From Gammaproteobacteria bacterium (GTDB lineage Bacteria > Pseudomonadota > Gammaproteobacteria > Burkholderiales > Burkholderiaceae_C), in the NCBI GenBank assembly GCA_018815325.1, contig JAHIYE010000004.1, positions 1-64,000 of the forward strand: a DNA stretch of 64,000 bases, written 5' to 3'. Below the pieces are notes generated by a model. It made no database searches and was not told the origin of the DNA. It saw nothing but the letters and a program-made list of their open reading frames with translations. Of the stretch, positions 19,467 to 29,681 are shown one piece after another. Each line of letters begins with the position of its first letter. Position 1 is the stretch's first letter. A program made the position numbers and the translations under genes.

Positions 19467-20282
19467 ATGCCCCTCGTCATCTTCACCCACGGCAACAGCT
19501 TTCCTGGCAGCACCTACCGTTTTTTGCTGGACCGTTTGCGCGAGCGCGGCTTCCAGGTCGAGGTCATCGACAAGGTCGGCCACGACGAGCGCTACCCTGT
19601 CAGCAGCAACTGGCCGCATCTGGTGCAGCAGGTCGCTGACTTCACGCGCCAGCATGTTGAAAAAACCGGTGAGCCCGCCTTTCTGGTCGGCCACTCGCTG
19701 GGCGGCTTTCTCAGCCTGATGGCCGCGGCGCGTCACCCCGTACTGGCACGCGGCGTGCTGCTGCTGGACTCGCCCGTGCTTGGCGGCTGGCGCGCCACCA
19801 CGCTGGGCATGGCCAAGACCACGCAGCTCATCGGCTCGATCTCGCCCGGGGCCGTCAGCCGCAAGCGCCGCAACAGCTGGGCCAGCAAGGAAGAGGCGCT
19901 GGCCCACTTCCAGCACAAGAAGGCGTTTTCACGCTGGCACCCCCAGGCGCTGCTCGACTATGTGGAGCTCGGCATGCACGACGAGGACGGCAAACGCGTG
20001 CTGAGCTTCGACCGGGATGTGGAGACCAAAATCTACAACACCCTGCCCCATAACCTGGACCGGCTGCTGCTGCGTCACCCGCTGCAATGCCCGGTGTCTT
20101 TCATTGGCGGTATCGACTCGGCGGAGATGCGGCAGGTCGGCATGACGATGACGCGCAAGGTCACCGAAGGCCGCATCATGATGCTCGACGGCAGCCACCT
20201 GTTCCCGATGGAGCAGCCACTGGCTACCGCTGCGGCCATCGAGGCTTCGTTACTGAACCTGCAGCGCGTGAGCCAAACTTAA
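19467..20282 (+). CDS. Alpha/beta-fold hydrolase
   Basis: A 271-residue cytoplasmic alpha/beta hydrolase: early VIFTHGNSFPGSTYR (oxyanion region), nucleophile elbow LVGHSLGGFLSL with serine near residue 75, and a late acid/histidine pair (GGIDSAEMR, then DGSHLFPMEQP). There is no signal peptide. It lies 42 nt downstream of mutS on the same strand and may share its transcript. The substrate is unknown; the family includes esterases and C-C hydrolases. Confidence 0.85.
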   Translation: MPLVIFTHGNSFPGSTYRFLLDRLRERGFQVEVIDKVGHDERYPVSSNWPHLVQQVADFTRQHVEKTGEPAFLVGHSLGGFLSLMAAARHPVLARGVLLLDSPVLGGWRATTLGMAKTTQLIGSISPGAVSRKRRNSWASKEEALAHFQHKKAFSRWHPQALLDYVELGMHDEDGKRVLSFDRDVETKIYNTLPHNLDRLLLRHPLQCPVSFIGGIDSAEMRQVGMTMTRKVTEGRIMMLDGSHLFPMEQPLATAAAIEASLLNLQRVSQT

Positions 20283-20299
20283 GCGCAACGAGCCGGCAT

Positions 20300-21124
20300 T
20301 CAGCCGTGCCACTGCACCACGCCGCTCCAAGACGTGGCCAGCACCAAGATGCCGAAGGCAATGCGGTACCAGGCGAAAGGCACGAAGTTGTGGGTGGAGA
20401 TGTAGCGCAGCAGCCAGCGCACGCACAGCCAGGCGCTGAGGAACGAGAACAGCAGCCCCACCATGAACAGCGGCAGGTCTGCCATGGAGAGCAGCGCGCG
20501 TTCCTTGTACAGGCTGTACACACCCGCGCCGATCAGTGTAGGGATGGCGAGAAAGAACGAGAAGTCGGTCGCCGCGCGGCGCGACAGGCCCAGCAGCATG
20601 CCGCCGATGATGGTGGCGCCGCTGCGGCTGGTGCCCGGGATCATGGCCAGGCACTGCACCAGCCCGACCTTGAGCGCATCCATTGCCGTCATGCTGTCCA
20701 CGTTCTGGATGCGTGCCTCGCTTTGCGGGCGCTTCTCAGCCCACAGGATGATGAAGCCACCAATGATGAAGGTGCTGGCCACCACCACCGGGGTGAACAG
20801 GTGCGCCTTGATGGCCTTGCCAAACAGCAGGCCCAGCACCACGGCAGGCAGGAAGGCAATCAGCACGTTAAGCGAGAAACGCTGCGCCGCCTGCTCGCGC
20901 GGCAGGGCCACCACGGTGTCGCGGATCTTCTGCCAATAGACGATGATCACCGCGAAGATGGCCCCGGTCTGGATCGCGATGTCAAACACCTTGGCCTTGT
21001 CGTCGTCAAAACCGAGCAAGGCGCCGGCCAGGATCAGATGCCCCGTGGATGAAATGGGCAGGAACTCGGTCAGCCCCTCGACCACGCCCATGATGGCGGC
21101 CTTGATCAGCAATGCAATATCCAC
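20300..21124 (-). CDS. uppP: Undecaprenyl-diphosphatase
   Basis: UppP (BacA) dephosphorylates undecaprenyl diphosphate so the lipid carrier can be reused in peptidoglycan synthesis; loss sensitises cells to bacitracin. The 274-residue membrane protein has the two signature repeats: [18 protein letters not shown] near residue 17 and [20 protein letters not shown] near residue 165, with about eight hydrophobic segments. The start has an AGGAG-like site. It converges with the hydrolase gene downstream of mutS. Confidence 0.95.
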   Translation of the reverse strand: MDIALLIKAAIMGVVEGLTEFLPISSTGHLILAGALLGFDDDKAKVFDIAIQTGAIFAVIIVYWQKIRDTVVALPREQAAQRFSLNVLIAFLPAVVLGLLFGKAIKAHLFTPVVVASTFIIGGFIILWAEKRPQSEARIQNVDSMTAMDALKVGLVQCLAMIPGTSRSGATIIGGMLLGLSRRAATDFSFFLAIPTLIGAGVYSLYKERALLSMADLPLFMVGLLFSFLSAWLCVRWLLRYISTHNFVPFAWYRIAFGILVLATSWSGVVQWHG

Positions 21125-21292
21125 GTGTTCTCCTCTTAAGACGGTGAATTATCGCTGCGGTTCGCCATGGCCTGGCCGCGCAGGCATGACGATGGCCATC
21201 ATCCGCTAGTCGTCACCGCTGGGCTCATGGAATACAGCGTCCACGACGGACTGGCTTCTGCCAGCCAGTGCAAACCTCAGCTCAGGCGCAGA

Positions 21293-21619
21293 TCAGGGAT
21301 GCGGGCCCCAGGGCGCGGCCAGCAGCAGCTGGTTGGCCTGCGATTTGAGCAGGGGGCGCAGCTGGGCCGCGAAGGCCATGAAGTCCTTGTCCTCGAACAG
21401 GCGCTGCCAGTGGGCACGGCGGTCCTCATCGTTCTCGAAACGCCAGAGGTGGATGAGCTGGTGCAGCTCGCCCGTGTCCGAGGTGAAGTAGCCAATCAGC
21501 TTCTTCGAGAAGCCTCCGGCTTCCAGCGCCGGCCAACCGAGGTTTTTGTACAGGCTGACGACTTCGGACATCTTGCCTACCGTGACGCTGTAGGTTCGTT
21601 TCTCGTAGATGACAGGCAT
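21293..21619 (-). CDS. NIPSNAP family protein
   Basis: A 108-residue protein resembling the NIPSNAP family of small ferredoxin-like barrel proteins: VIYEKRTYSVTVGKMSEVV at the N-terminus and LIHLWRFENDEDRRAHWQ in the centre, a typical second strand/helix. Function in bacteria is not established. It stands alone between uppP and the pseudo-receiver gene. Confidence 0.8.
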   Translation of the reverse strand: MPVIYEKRTYSVTVGKMSEVVSLYKNLGWPALEAGGFSKKLIGYFTSDTGELHQLIHLWRFENDEDRRAHWQRLFEDKDFMAFAAQLRPLLKSQANQLLLAAPWGPHP

Positions 21620-21688
21620 GGCATGGTCTCCGGTTTTGCTGTTTTTGGGTTGATTCCAGCCAGGGTTGCTCCCAGGCCGTTGTACGGA

Positions 21689-22102
21689 TTAGTTGGGCGA
21701 GAAGCCTTCGTCCAGTTTGCTGATGGTCAGGATCACATCACGTACCTTGAAGGGTTTGAGCAGGATGCGGCGCACCATATACTTGCCCAGTTTATTCGCC
21801 AACTCCACGCCGCACTCGGTGGCCGTGACAGCCACGGGAACCTCGGAGGGCGACCTGTATCTGCCAATGCGCAGATTCTGCAGCAGCGCCAGCGCCTGGG
21901 CTTCGTCGTTGAGCGAGATGATCACGCCGCTGAAAACCTGCTGTTCCAGCAACTGCTGTGCAGCCCGAATATTGGTAGCCAGTTTCACCCGGGACAGCTT
22001 TAATTCTCGCGCTGTCGCCACAATGATTCCCCCCACCATCGCCGACTGCTCCACGACCAGAATTTCGCCCAGAGAAGACGAAGCACTGAACGGTGCCGTC
22101 AT
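21689..22102 (-). CDS. Pseudo-receiver (CheY-like) domain protein
   Basis: A single-domain 137-residue protein with the outline of a response-regulator receiver: a first strand EILVVEQS, a middle strand SGVIISLNDE and the LLKPFKVRDVI end that carries the conserved lysine. The usual acidic pair after strand 1 is replaced by Glu-Gln, and the phosphoacceptor aspartate after strand 3 is missing, so classical phosphorylation is unlikely. Its start overlaps the stop of the upstream GAF gene (ATGA), so the two are translationally coupled. It could be a protein-interaction module. Confidence 0.65.
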   Translation of the reverse strand: MTAPFSASSSLGEILVVEQSAMVGGIIVATARELKLSRVKLATNIRAAQQLLEQQVFSGVIISLNDEAQALALLQNLRIGRYRSPSEVPVAVTATECGVELANKLGKYMVRRILLKPFKVRDVILTISKLDEGFSPN

Positions 22103-22596
22103 GGGTGATCTCCCTTACGCAACAACTCCTCCACCGCCAGGTCACGCAATGCGCTCAGGATCGCCAGCCCGATTTCATCCATCTCGCGCGGCCGGAAATC
22201 ATAAACACACAGCGTGCCCACGTTTTGTCCCCCTGGCAGCTTGAGCGGGGCACCCGCATAAAACCGAAGGTGCGGCGCCTGGGCCACATTGGGGTTGTCA
22301 AAAAAACGCTGATCAGCCAGCGTATCCGGCACCACCGTGGGCTCGTCCACCAGGATGGCGTGGCCGCAGAAAGAATCCCGTCGAGTGCCTTCGCGAATGT
22401 CGATGCCGACAATCGCCTTGTACCAGTTGCGGTCTGTATCCACCAGAGAGATGGCCGACAGCGGCATATCAAACTCCTGTGCGGCAAACGCCACGATGCG
22501 GTCAAAGCGCTCCTCGGGCGGGGTGTTCAAGATGAGCAGTTCCCGGAGTGCCGCGAGGCGGTCTTCTTCATTGCTGGGCAGAGGGGGCGCAATCAT
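22099..22596 (-). CDS. GAF-domain protein
   Basis: A 165-residue protein consisting almost entirely of one GAF sensor domain. The block DRIVAFAAQEFDMPLSAISLVD, then DRNWYKAIVG, DSFCGHAILVDEP and LRFYAGAPLKLPGGQNVGTLCVYD, is the classic pattern of GAF modules found before GGDEF or kinase domains, here without an output domain. The start at 22596 follows an AAGGAA ribosome site; an upstream in-frame ATG is less likely. It is overlapped by 4 nt with the pseudo-receiver gene. Confidence 0.85.
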   Translation of the reverse strand: MIAPPLPSNEEDRLAALRELLILNTPPEERFDRIVAFAAQEFDMPLSAISLVDTDRNWYKAIVGIDIREGTRRDSFCGHAILVDEPTVVPDTLADQRFFDNPNVAQAPHLRFYAGAPLKLPGGQNVGTLCVYDFRPREMDEIGLAILSALRDLAVEELLRKGDHP

Positions 22597-22921
22597 GGGG
22601 GGTTCCTTGGTAGCCGCTCCGAATGGAATCGGACATCGAGGTTGCCAAAAAGTCATGACCTTTCTGGGCCTTGAGATGCTCTCATCTTATCGGGCTATCG
22701 GTGCTGTGGACTTCACTTATGCAAGTCTGTGAGACAAGGGCAGTATATTCAGTTCAGTGAAAGTCATCAGCCTGGAGGGCGCCTTGCGAGAGTGAAAATA
22801 GACACCCGTGAAACCCTGCCTCTGACGCCGTGAGGCGTGGCCTTGATTTTCTTTTCCAGCTTCCTCGTCAAACCTTCGGCCTCTCCATGTCCTGCGTCTT
22901 TTATTCCTTGCCGGCAACCCC
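22597..22921. other. Divergent intergenic region
   Basis: About 325 nt between the GAF gene (minus) and the DTW-domain gene (plus). It should hold two promoters, but no strong sigma-70 pair was recognised. A short inverted repeat (GACGCCGTGAGGCGT) lies near 22825. Nothing else is seen here. Confidence 0.4.
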
Positions 22922-23650
22922 ATGACGCATGCGGTAGCCCGTCTGCGCGAGGCACGCATGGCCCGTAGTGCCAAGCCCTTTATCGCCCGTGGTTCGCGTG
23001 CACCACGTTGCACCCACTGCAGGGTGATCTTCAGTCACTGCCTGTGTGCCCTGCGCCCTCAGGTTGCGACGCAGGCTGGCATGTGCCTGATCATGTGCGA
23101 CATCGAGCCGCTCAAACCCACCAATACCGGCTGGTTGATCGCCGACGTCGTGCAGGACACCTTCGCCTTCGGCTGGGCCCGCACCGAGGTGGACCCTCGC
23201 CTGCTGGCCCTGCTGGCCGACCCGCAGTGGGACCCGTATGTGGTGTTCCCCGGGGAGTTTTCCACCACCGAGCGCGTCGTGACCGAGGTGCAAACCCGGC
23301 CCGGAAAACGGCCGCTGTTCGTGCTGCTCGATGCCACGTGGCCCGAAGCCTGCAAGATGTTTCGCAAAAGCCCTTACCTCAACCACCTGCCGGTGCTGAG
23401 CCTGACGCCCGAGAAACTCTCGCGCTACCGCCTGCGCCGCTCGAAACGCGATGAGCACCTGTGCACCTCGGAGGTGGGCGCCCTGTGCATGGCCCTGGCC
23501 GGTGAGCAGCACGCCGCCGACACGCTGGACGCTTACCTGGACGTGTTCACCAGCCACTACCTGAATGCCAAACTGACCAAGCCCATGGATTTTGAGGACG
23601 CCGCCCATCAGCGCTTGCGCTCGCTCGCGGGGCCTGCGCAATTCAGATAG
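22922..23650 (+). CDS. DTW-domain tRNA aminocarboxypropyltransferase
   Basis: A 242-residue protein of the DTW family. Members (TapT/TuaA, DTWD1/2) add a 3-amino-3-carboxypropyl group to uridine in tRNA using S-adenosylmethionine. The defining D-x-T-W motif is seen as LLDATWPEACKM near residue 140. An N-terminal four-cysteine cluster CTHC...CLC resembles the family's metal-binding start. The first ATG is used; a second, at 22958, would remove 12 residues. Confidence 0.88.
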   Translation: MTHAVARLREARMARSAKPFIARGSRAPRCTHCRVIFSHCLCALRPQVATQAGMCLIMCDIEPLKPTNTGWLIADVVQDTFAFGWARTEVDPRLLALLADPQWDPYVVFPGEFSTTERVVTEVQTRPGKRPLFVLLDATWPEACKMFRKSPYLNHLPVLSLTPEKLSRYRLRRSKRDEHLCTSEVGALCMALAGEQHAADTLDAYLDVFTSHYLNAKLTKPMDFEDAAHQRLRSLAGPAQFR

Positions 23651-23692
23651 GCAGATAGACGAATCGCAGCCGGGGCTGCAACCCGCCCCGCA

Positions 23693-24924
<1,232 letters not shown>

Positions 24925-24928
<4 letters not shown>

Positions 24929-25794
24929 GGCTTGTCCTCTTTGCGCTCCACGGGCACACGCAACCTGCCAAAGTGCGGGTCCACCGGATCCTGCTGTGCC
25001 AGGACAAAGCGCGGCGGCGCCTTCACGGCGGGGGCTGCATTTTTTTGTGCCAGCGCCTCAGCAGCAGCGCTGCCGGCACCATGGCCCGGCTGCACCACGT
25101 CTTCCACAATCTGACCATCGCGAAACACCACCTTGCGCCGCGCCCAGGCCGCGATGTCGGCCTCGTGCGTGACGATCACCACCGTCATGCCCTGAGCATT
25201 CAGGTCGGCCAGCAGATGCATGATGTCTTCGCTGGTTTGCGTGTCCAGCGCGCCAGTGGGCTCGTCCGCCAGGATCAGCACGGGGTTGTTCACCAGCGCA
25301 CGCGCAATCGCCACGCGCTGCTGCTGCCCGCCCGAGAGCTCGGACGGCGTGTGCTCAAAGCGCTCACCCAGCCCCACCTTCTGCAGGGCCAGCATCGCAT
25401 GCTCGCGCCGCTCGGGCGCCTTCATGCCGCCGTAGACCATGGGCAGCTCCACGTTCTCCAGCGCAGTGGTGCGCGGCAAGAGGTTGAACTGCTGGAACAC
25501 AAAACCGATGCGCCGGTTGCGGATCGAGGCCAGCTGGTCCTGCGCCATGGTCTCGACCTCCTCGCCCGCCAGCCGGTACTCGCCTTCTGTCGGCAGATCC
25601 AGGCAGCCCAGGATGTTCATCAGGGTGGACTTGCCCGAGCCCGAGGCGCCCATGATGGCGACGAACTCGCCCTCCTCGATGTCGATCGACACGCCACGCA
25701 GCGCATGCACCGTCATGCCGCCGCCCGCAGCCTGCTGCCTGGCGGAGCCCATGTGATAGGTCTTGGTGAGGTTCCGCGCTTCGATCAATGCCAT
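24925..25794 (-). CDS. MacB-type ABC transporter ATPase
   Basis: A 289-residue ATP-binding subunit: Walker [11 protein letters not shown]-loop [20 protein letters not shown], signature [16 protein letters not shown], Walker [13 protein letters not shown] and H-loop VTHEAD. This is the LolD/MacB class. An extra Ala/Pro-rich tail after residue 235 is not part of the core fold. The start at 25794 has a GGAG site; an earlier in-frame ATG at 25833 is less likely. It lies downstream of the MacA-like adaptor and is coupled to the permease gene. Confidence 0.93.
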
Positions 25795-26030
25795 GTCAAT
25801 ACTCCAATGCACCGAGTGTGAACCACTACGCATGCATGAGACGATCTAACCGCGAAACGCCGTGGAACCGGCTTTGCCGGGCCACTGGCGTTGCCCCCTG
25901 CAAGGGGCTGAGGCCTGCGGCTCCGAGTCTGCCTGCGCAGGCTCGGACAGGCTGAAGAGCCACAGCCTCTGGCGCGGGTCTGTTTGGAGGAGCGACACGA
26001 AGTGCGCGAAGCCTGGAGGTGTTTCATGGT

Positions 26031-27707
26031 CTAGAACATCATGCGCGGGCCGCTCGCGCCCGTGCGCGAGGGTGTGGCCGGCGAGCCCGGTGCCACGGTA
26101 CCGGTGATCACGGCAGCACCTTCCTTGAGCTCGGCCGCCTCGGGCGAGTTGGGCGCCACGATCAGTTCGGTGCTGCTGCCGTCGGTGATGCCCAGCCGCG
26201 CATTGAAGGCCTTGGGTTTGCCGTCCTCGCCCAGCAGGTAGATGCGGCCGCGCGTGATGGTGCGCCCGCCTGACTCGGCTGCCAGTGCCGCATAGCGCTG
26301 CTTCTGCTCCGGCGTGAGCAGCTCGCCAATGCGCGCACGCACCTCGGCGGTGATGCGCTCGCGGGCCCGGCCCCGCTCGGCATCGGGCAAGTCGCGCAGC
26401 TGCATGAACCTGGGCCGCATTGAGGCGTAGATCGCGTCCACCTTCTCCAGCTGCTCGGGCGTGAGCTTGAGCTCGCCCGCCATGCGGTTGCGGAATTCGG
26501 CCGCAGCCCCGCCACCTTGACCACCTGGCCGGCCCGCCCCGCCCGGTGCAGGCGTTGGCGTTGGCGCAGTTGCTGCCGCAGGTTTTTCACTGCCATTTTG
26601 GCCTGCAGCCCCCGCCGGTCCTGCGTCAGAAGCTACGTTTTCAGGAGCATATGGCGCCGGCTCCACACCAGCAATGCGCACGCGCAGCGCCGCATTGAGT
26701 ACTTTGAGCGCACTCTCCCGCTGGTCGGTCACCACCCGCACATTGGCCGTCATGCCCGGCAGCAGGCGGCCGTCGATGTTGGAGAAGGTCACCACCGCCA
26801 CATAGGTCACCACATTGGCCACATTCAGTGCAGCCTTGCGCACCTGGTCAATCTGCCCCTCGAAGGTCTGGCCCGGGTAGGCATCCACCGTGAAGCTGGC
26901 CTTTTGCCCCTTGCGGATGCGGCCCACATCGGCCTCATCGATGCTGGCCTCGACCTGCATCTCGCGCAGGTTCTGCGCGATGATGAACAACTCGGGCGAC
27001 TGCAGGCTGGCGGCCACGGTCTGGCCTTTCTCGATGGCACGCTTGATCACGATGCCGCTCACCGGCGAGGTGATGCGGGTGCGGTCCAGATCGATGCGGG
27101 ACTGCGCCAGCGCTGCCTCGCGCTGCGCCACATTGGCCTGCGCGCTCTTGATCTGGGCATCGGTCACCCCCAGTTGCGCCTGGGCCGCCTTCACCGCCTC
27201 TTTGGAGCTGATCACCAGCGCGCGCGTGCGATCAGCTTCGCTCTGGGCAATAAAGCCCTTCTCCACCAGACTCAGATTGCGCTCATGGGTACGTTCGGCC
27301 TCGGTCAGATCGGTCTGCGCGCGCGACACCGCCGCCCGGCTGGCCGCCGAGTTGGCCTGGGCTGTCAACACCACCGCACGTGCGGCCTCCACATCGGCCT
27401 GGGCCGAGCGCACCCGGTATTCAAAGGTTTCCGGGTCAATCTGCGCGATCAGCTGGCCGGCCTTCACCTCGGAGTTGAAGTCGACCAGCAGCTCCTTGAT
27501 CTGGCCCGACACCTGGGTGCCCACCGTCACCTGTGTGACCGGGCTCACCGCGCCGGTGGCCGACACGGCCGACTGCAGCGCACCGCGCTCGATCTTGCCC
27601 GTGCGGTACTGCACCCCGTCGGCGCCGCCACGCTGGCTCCACCACCAGCCGCCGCCTGCGGCCAGCGCCAGCACGACAAGGCCCCCGATCAGAAATGATT
27701 TTTTCAT
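26031..27707 (-). CDS. MacA-like periplasmic adaptor with an inserted Spy-like helical region
   Basis: A 558-residue membrane-fusion protein of the HlyD/MacA family. It has one N-terminal membrane anchor, lipoyl half-motifs (AVSPVTQVTVGTQVSGQIKEL near 55-73 and RITSPVSGIVIKRAIEKG near 211-228), a long helical hairpin between and a beta-barrel (LPGMTANVRVV). Between about residues 350 and 480 sits an insertion: a Pro/Ala/Gly-rich linker whose first part is coded by a 54-bp repeat, then a helical segment with two LTPEQ motifs resembling Spy/CpxP-type LTxxQ proteins. The MP domain resumes after it. It forms a tripartite exporter with the two following genes. Confidence 0.88.
   Translation of the reverse strand: MKKSFLIGGLVVLALAAGGGWWWSQRGGADGVQYRTGKIERGALQSAVSATGAVSPVTQVTVGTQVSGQIKELLVDFNSEVKAGQLIAQIDPETFEYRVRSAQADVEAARAVVLTAQANSAASRAAVSRAQTDLTEAERTHERNLSLVEKGFIAQSEADRTRALVISSKEAVKAAQAQLGVTDAQIKSAQANVAQREAALAQSRIDLDRTRITSPVSGIVIKRAIEKGQTVAASLQSPELFIIAQNLREMQVEASIDEADVGRIRKGQKASFTVDAYPGQTFEGQIDQVRKAALNVANVVTYVAVVTFSNIDGRLLPGMTANVRVVTDQRESALKVLNAALRVRIAGVEPAPYAPENVASDAGPAGAAGQNGSEKPAAATAPTPTPAPGGAGRPGGQGGGAAAEFRNRMAGELKLTPEQLEKVDAIYASMRPRFMQLRDLPDAERGRARERITAEVRARIGELLTPEQKQRYAALAAESGGRTITRGRIYLLGEDGKPKAFNARLGITDGSSTELIVAPNSPEAAELKEGAAVITGTVAPGSPATPSRTGASGPRMMF
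26595..26648 (-). repeat. 54-bp interspersed element, copy 3 (inside the MacA-like gene)
   Basis: A diverged minus-strand copy. It begins GCTCCTGAAAACGTAGCT and keeps GGGCT at the conserved position and a CAAAAT end. It is 54 nt and alignable without gaps to the others. It encodes about residues 353-371, the start of the low-complexity linker of the adaptor. Confidence 0.55.
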
Positions 27708-27947
27708 GCAAGGCATTGTAGGAAGAGCCCGCCAACCGTGCGCACATGGCGTGTGTCCACCATGTAAAGACACAGGCCATTTCAGGGTTTACGAGTGGCC
27801 GCCGTGCTCCCTGCCGCCGCATTTCACGCACCCAGGCCGCATTTCACACCACGTTTGCCACGTTTTGTCGCAACCGGCTTGCCCAACCCAGCCTGCCAAG
27901 GCAAAGTTCACCCCACAGAACCACACACACTTTCTCGCGAGGTCTCC

Positions 27948-28358
27948 ATGGAACTCACCCACGTCACCGCCATCCACATGACAACCGCCCTGCTGGCCAC
28001 CGTGATCGGCCCCGTGGCACTGTGGGCCCGCAAGGGCCGCGTCCAGCGCCCGCGTCTGCACCGCGCCTTTGGCTACGCCTGGGTCACGCTGATGCTGGTC
28101 ACCGCCATCTCGGCCATCTTCATCCGTGACTTCGGCCTGCCCAACATCGCCGGCTACACCCCCATCCACCTGCTGGTGCCCTCCACCCTCTTCGGGCTGT
28201 TCGGTGCCTTCTGGTTCCTGGCCAAGGGCAACATTGCCGCGCACCGCAAGACCATGACCCAAGTCTATGTTGGCGCCTGCCTCGTGGCTGGGGGCTTCAC
28301 CCTGCTGCCCGGCCGCTACCTGGGCAATCTGGTCTGGGGCTGGCTGGGCCTGCTCTGA
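27948..28358 (+). CDS. DUF2306-like small membrane protein
   Basis: A 136-residue membrane protein with four hydrophobic segments (TALLATVIGPVALW, WVTLMLVTAISAIFI, LLVPSTLFGLFGAFWFLA, CLVAGGFTLLPG). It matches the DUF2306 type: an early HMTTALLATVIGP, a charged RKGRVQRPRLHRAFGY loop and AAHRKTMTQVYVGA. No function is known. The ATG at 27948 is used; the longer frame upstream is not hydrophobic in the right way. It is the first of four small membrane genes before the LytS kinase. Confidence 0.75.
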   Translation: MELTHVTAIHMTTALLATVIGPVALWARKGRVQRPRLHRAFGYAWVTLMLVTAISAIFIRDFGLPNIAGYTPIHLLVPSTLFGLFGAFWFLAKGNIAAHRKTMTQVYVGACLVAGGFTLLPGRYLGNLVWGWLGLL

Positions 28359-28395
28359 CACTGCCCGACTTCATCCCAACTCGCAAGGAATCATC

Positions 28396-28965
28396 ATGCT
28401 GATCCAGCTCATTGCCCAACATCCCCAAGCCCTTGGCTCGATCCTCAAAAGTACCCCCGTGTGGGTCTGGGGCCTGTTTGCCAGCCTGCTCGCGCTGGGC
28501 CTGAGCCAGGTGCGCAGCCGTCGCGTGAGTCTGGCACGCATCACCCTCACACCTCTGGTCATGGTGGGGCTGTCGCTGTGGGGCACGCTCTCGGCCTTCA
28601 ACGCGTCGCCCCTGTTTGGCCAGGTGTTGCTGGCCTGGCTTGTCTGCGCAGCGCTTATGCTGGGCTTGACCGCGCCACTGTCGCCACCTGCCGGCACCCG
28701 CTTTGACCCTGCCACGCGCAGCTTCCACCTGCCCGGCAGCTGGGTGCCACTGGCGTTGATCCTGGGCATCTTCCTGACCAAATACACCGTCGGCGTGGAG
28801 CTGGCCATGCAACCCGCACTGGCGCTCGACGGGAAATACGCGCTGATCGTCAGCAGTCTCTATGGGCTCTTCAGCGGCATCTTTGCCGGCCGCACGCTGC
28901 GCCTGTGGCGCCTGCTGCGGCGCGCCAGCAGCACGACGGCAGCCGCCTCCATCGTGAACGCCTGA
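28396..28965 (+). CDS. Hypothetical five- to six-helix membrane protein
   Basis: A 189-residue protein with several membrane helices (about residues 20-40, 50-70, 75-95, 120-140, 150-170) and a basic tail. The ATG at 28396 has a clear AAGGAA site. I recall similar Burkholderiales proteins grouped as DUF6622, but the match is from memory. No catalytic motif is visible. It lies 37 nt after the DUF2306-like gene and 13 nt before the 2TM gene, consistent with one operon. Confidence 0.65.
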   Translation: MLIQLIAQHPQALGSILKSTPVWVWGLFASLLALGLSQVRSRRVSLARITLTPLVMVGLSLWGTLSAFNASPLFGQVLLAWLVCAALMLGLTAPLSPPAGTRFDPATRSFHLPGSWVPLALILGIFLTKYTVGVELAMQPALALDGKYALIVSSLYGLFSGIFAGRTLRLWRLLRRASSTTAAASIVNA

Positions 28966-28978
28966 AAAGGAGCACACC

Positions 28979-29272
28979 ATGAAAACCACCCACCCTGCGC
29001 AACCCCCTGATCTGGAACGTCTCGCCCGCAAGCATGCCGGCGCCAAGCTGGGCTGGTACATCCATGCCTTTGTGTATGTGCTGGTCAACCTGATGCTGCT
29101 CCTGCTGTCCGGCATGAGCGGCCGGTCCTGGGCCATCTACCCCGCACTGGGCTGGGGCCTGGGCCTGGCTATCCATGGTGTCGTGGTGTTCTTCGCCACG
29201 GGCGGCGCCGGGCTGCGCGAACGCATGATCCAGCGCGAGCGCCAGCGGCTGATGCAGCGTGACCCGTGGTGA
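28979..29272 (+). CDS. 2TM-domain protein, copy A
   Basis: A 97-residue protein with the 2TM layout: a basic N-terminus (LERLARKHAGAKLGWYIH), two hydrophobic helices separated by a short turn, then a charged tail (LRERMIQRERQRLMQRDP). It is a close paralogue of the gene at 29363-29671. The start has an AAGGAG site. 2TM domains often precede sensor kinases of the LytS type, and a LytS gene follows here. The function of the free protein is unknown. Confidence 0.8.
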   Translation: MKTTHPAQPPDLERLARKHAGAKLGWYIHAFVYVLVNLMLLLLSGMSGRSWAIYPALGWGLGLAIHGVVVFFATGGAGLRERMIQRERQRLMQRDPW

Positions 29273-29362
29273 GATGACGCGCTGGCACGCCCCTGCCCGC
29301 CACCCCGTACACACCTTCTCCTCCGGCCTGTTGGGTATGAACAGGCCCTAAAATCAATCTCC

Positions 29363-29671
29363 ATGCGCCAGTCCACGCCCTCTGCCTTGAACCCTGAACA
29401 AATCGAACGCCTCGCCCGCAAGCGCGCAGGCGCCAAGCTCGGCTGGTACACCCATGCGGCCGTGTATGTGGTTGTCAACCTGTTCCTGTTTGCCCTGTCG
29501 CAATACGGCTTCGGTCACCGGGTCTGGTCGGTCTATCCGTTGCTCGGCTGGGGCCTGGGCCTGGCGCTGCACGGCATCTCGGTCTTCCTGCTCGGCAGCG
29601 GCGGGGAGTTGCGCGAGCGCATGGTACAAAAAGAGCGTGAGCGCCTGCAGCGCGAGCGCCATGGTTCCTGA
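29363..29671 (+). CDS. 2TM-domain protein, copy B
   Basis: A 102-residue 2TM protein nearly superimposable on copy A upstream: IERLARKRAGAKLGWYTHA, two helices, and LRERMVQKERERLQRERH. It ends within the region where the kinase gene starts, 10 nt before the chosen kinase ATG, so the two are probably cotranslated. It may be a membrane partner of the LytS kinase, which is an inference from position and from known 2TM-LytS fusions. Confidence 0.82.
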   Translation: MRQSTPSALNPEQIERLARKRAGAKLGWYTHAAVYVVVNLFLFALSQYGFGHRVWSVYPLLGWGLGLALHGISVFLLGSGGELRERMVQKERERLQRERHGS

Positions 29672-29681
29672 GCGACATGCC

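Noticed and set aside
22693-22745. Another possible copy of the element, beginning GCTATCGG
   Set aside because: AGC is not at position 15 and the GGGC block is 7 nt too far.
25834-26030. Small inverted repeats (CCCCTGCAAGGGG and GCCTGCGCAGGC) between the exporter adaptor and ATPase genes
   Set aside because: Common GC-rich intergenic palindromes; no T-tract and no repeat family could be shown.
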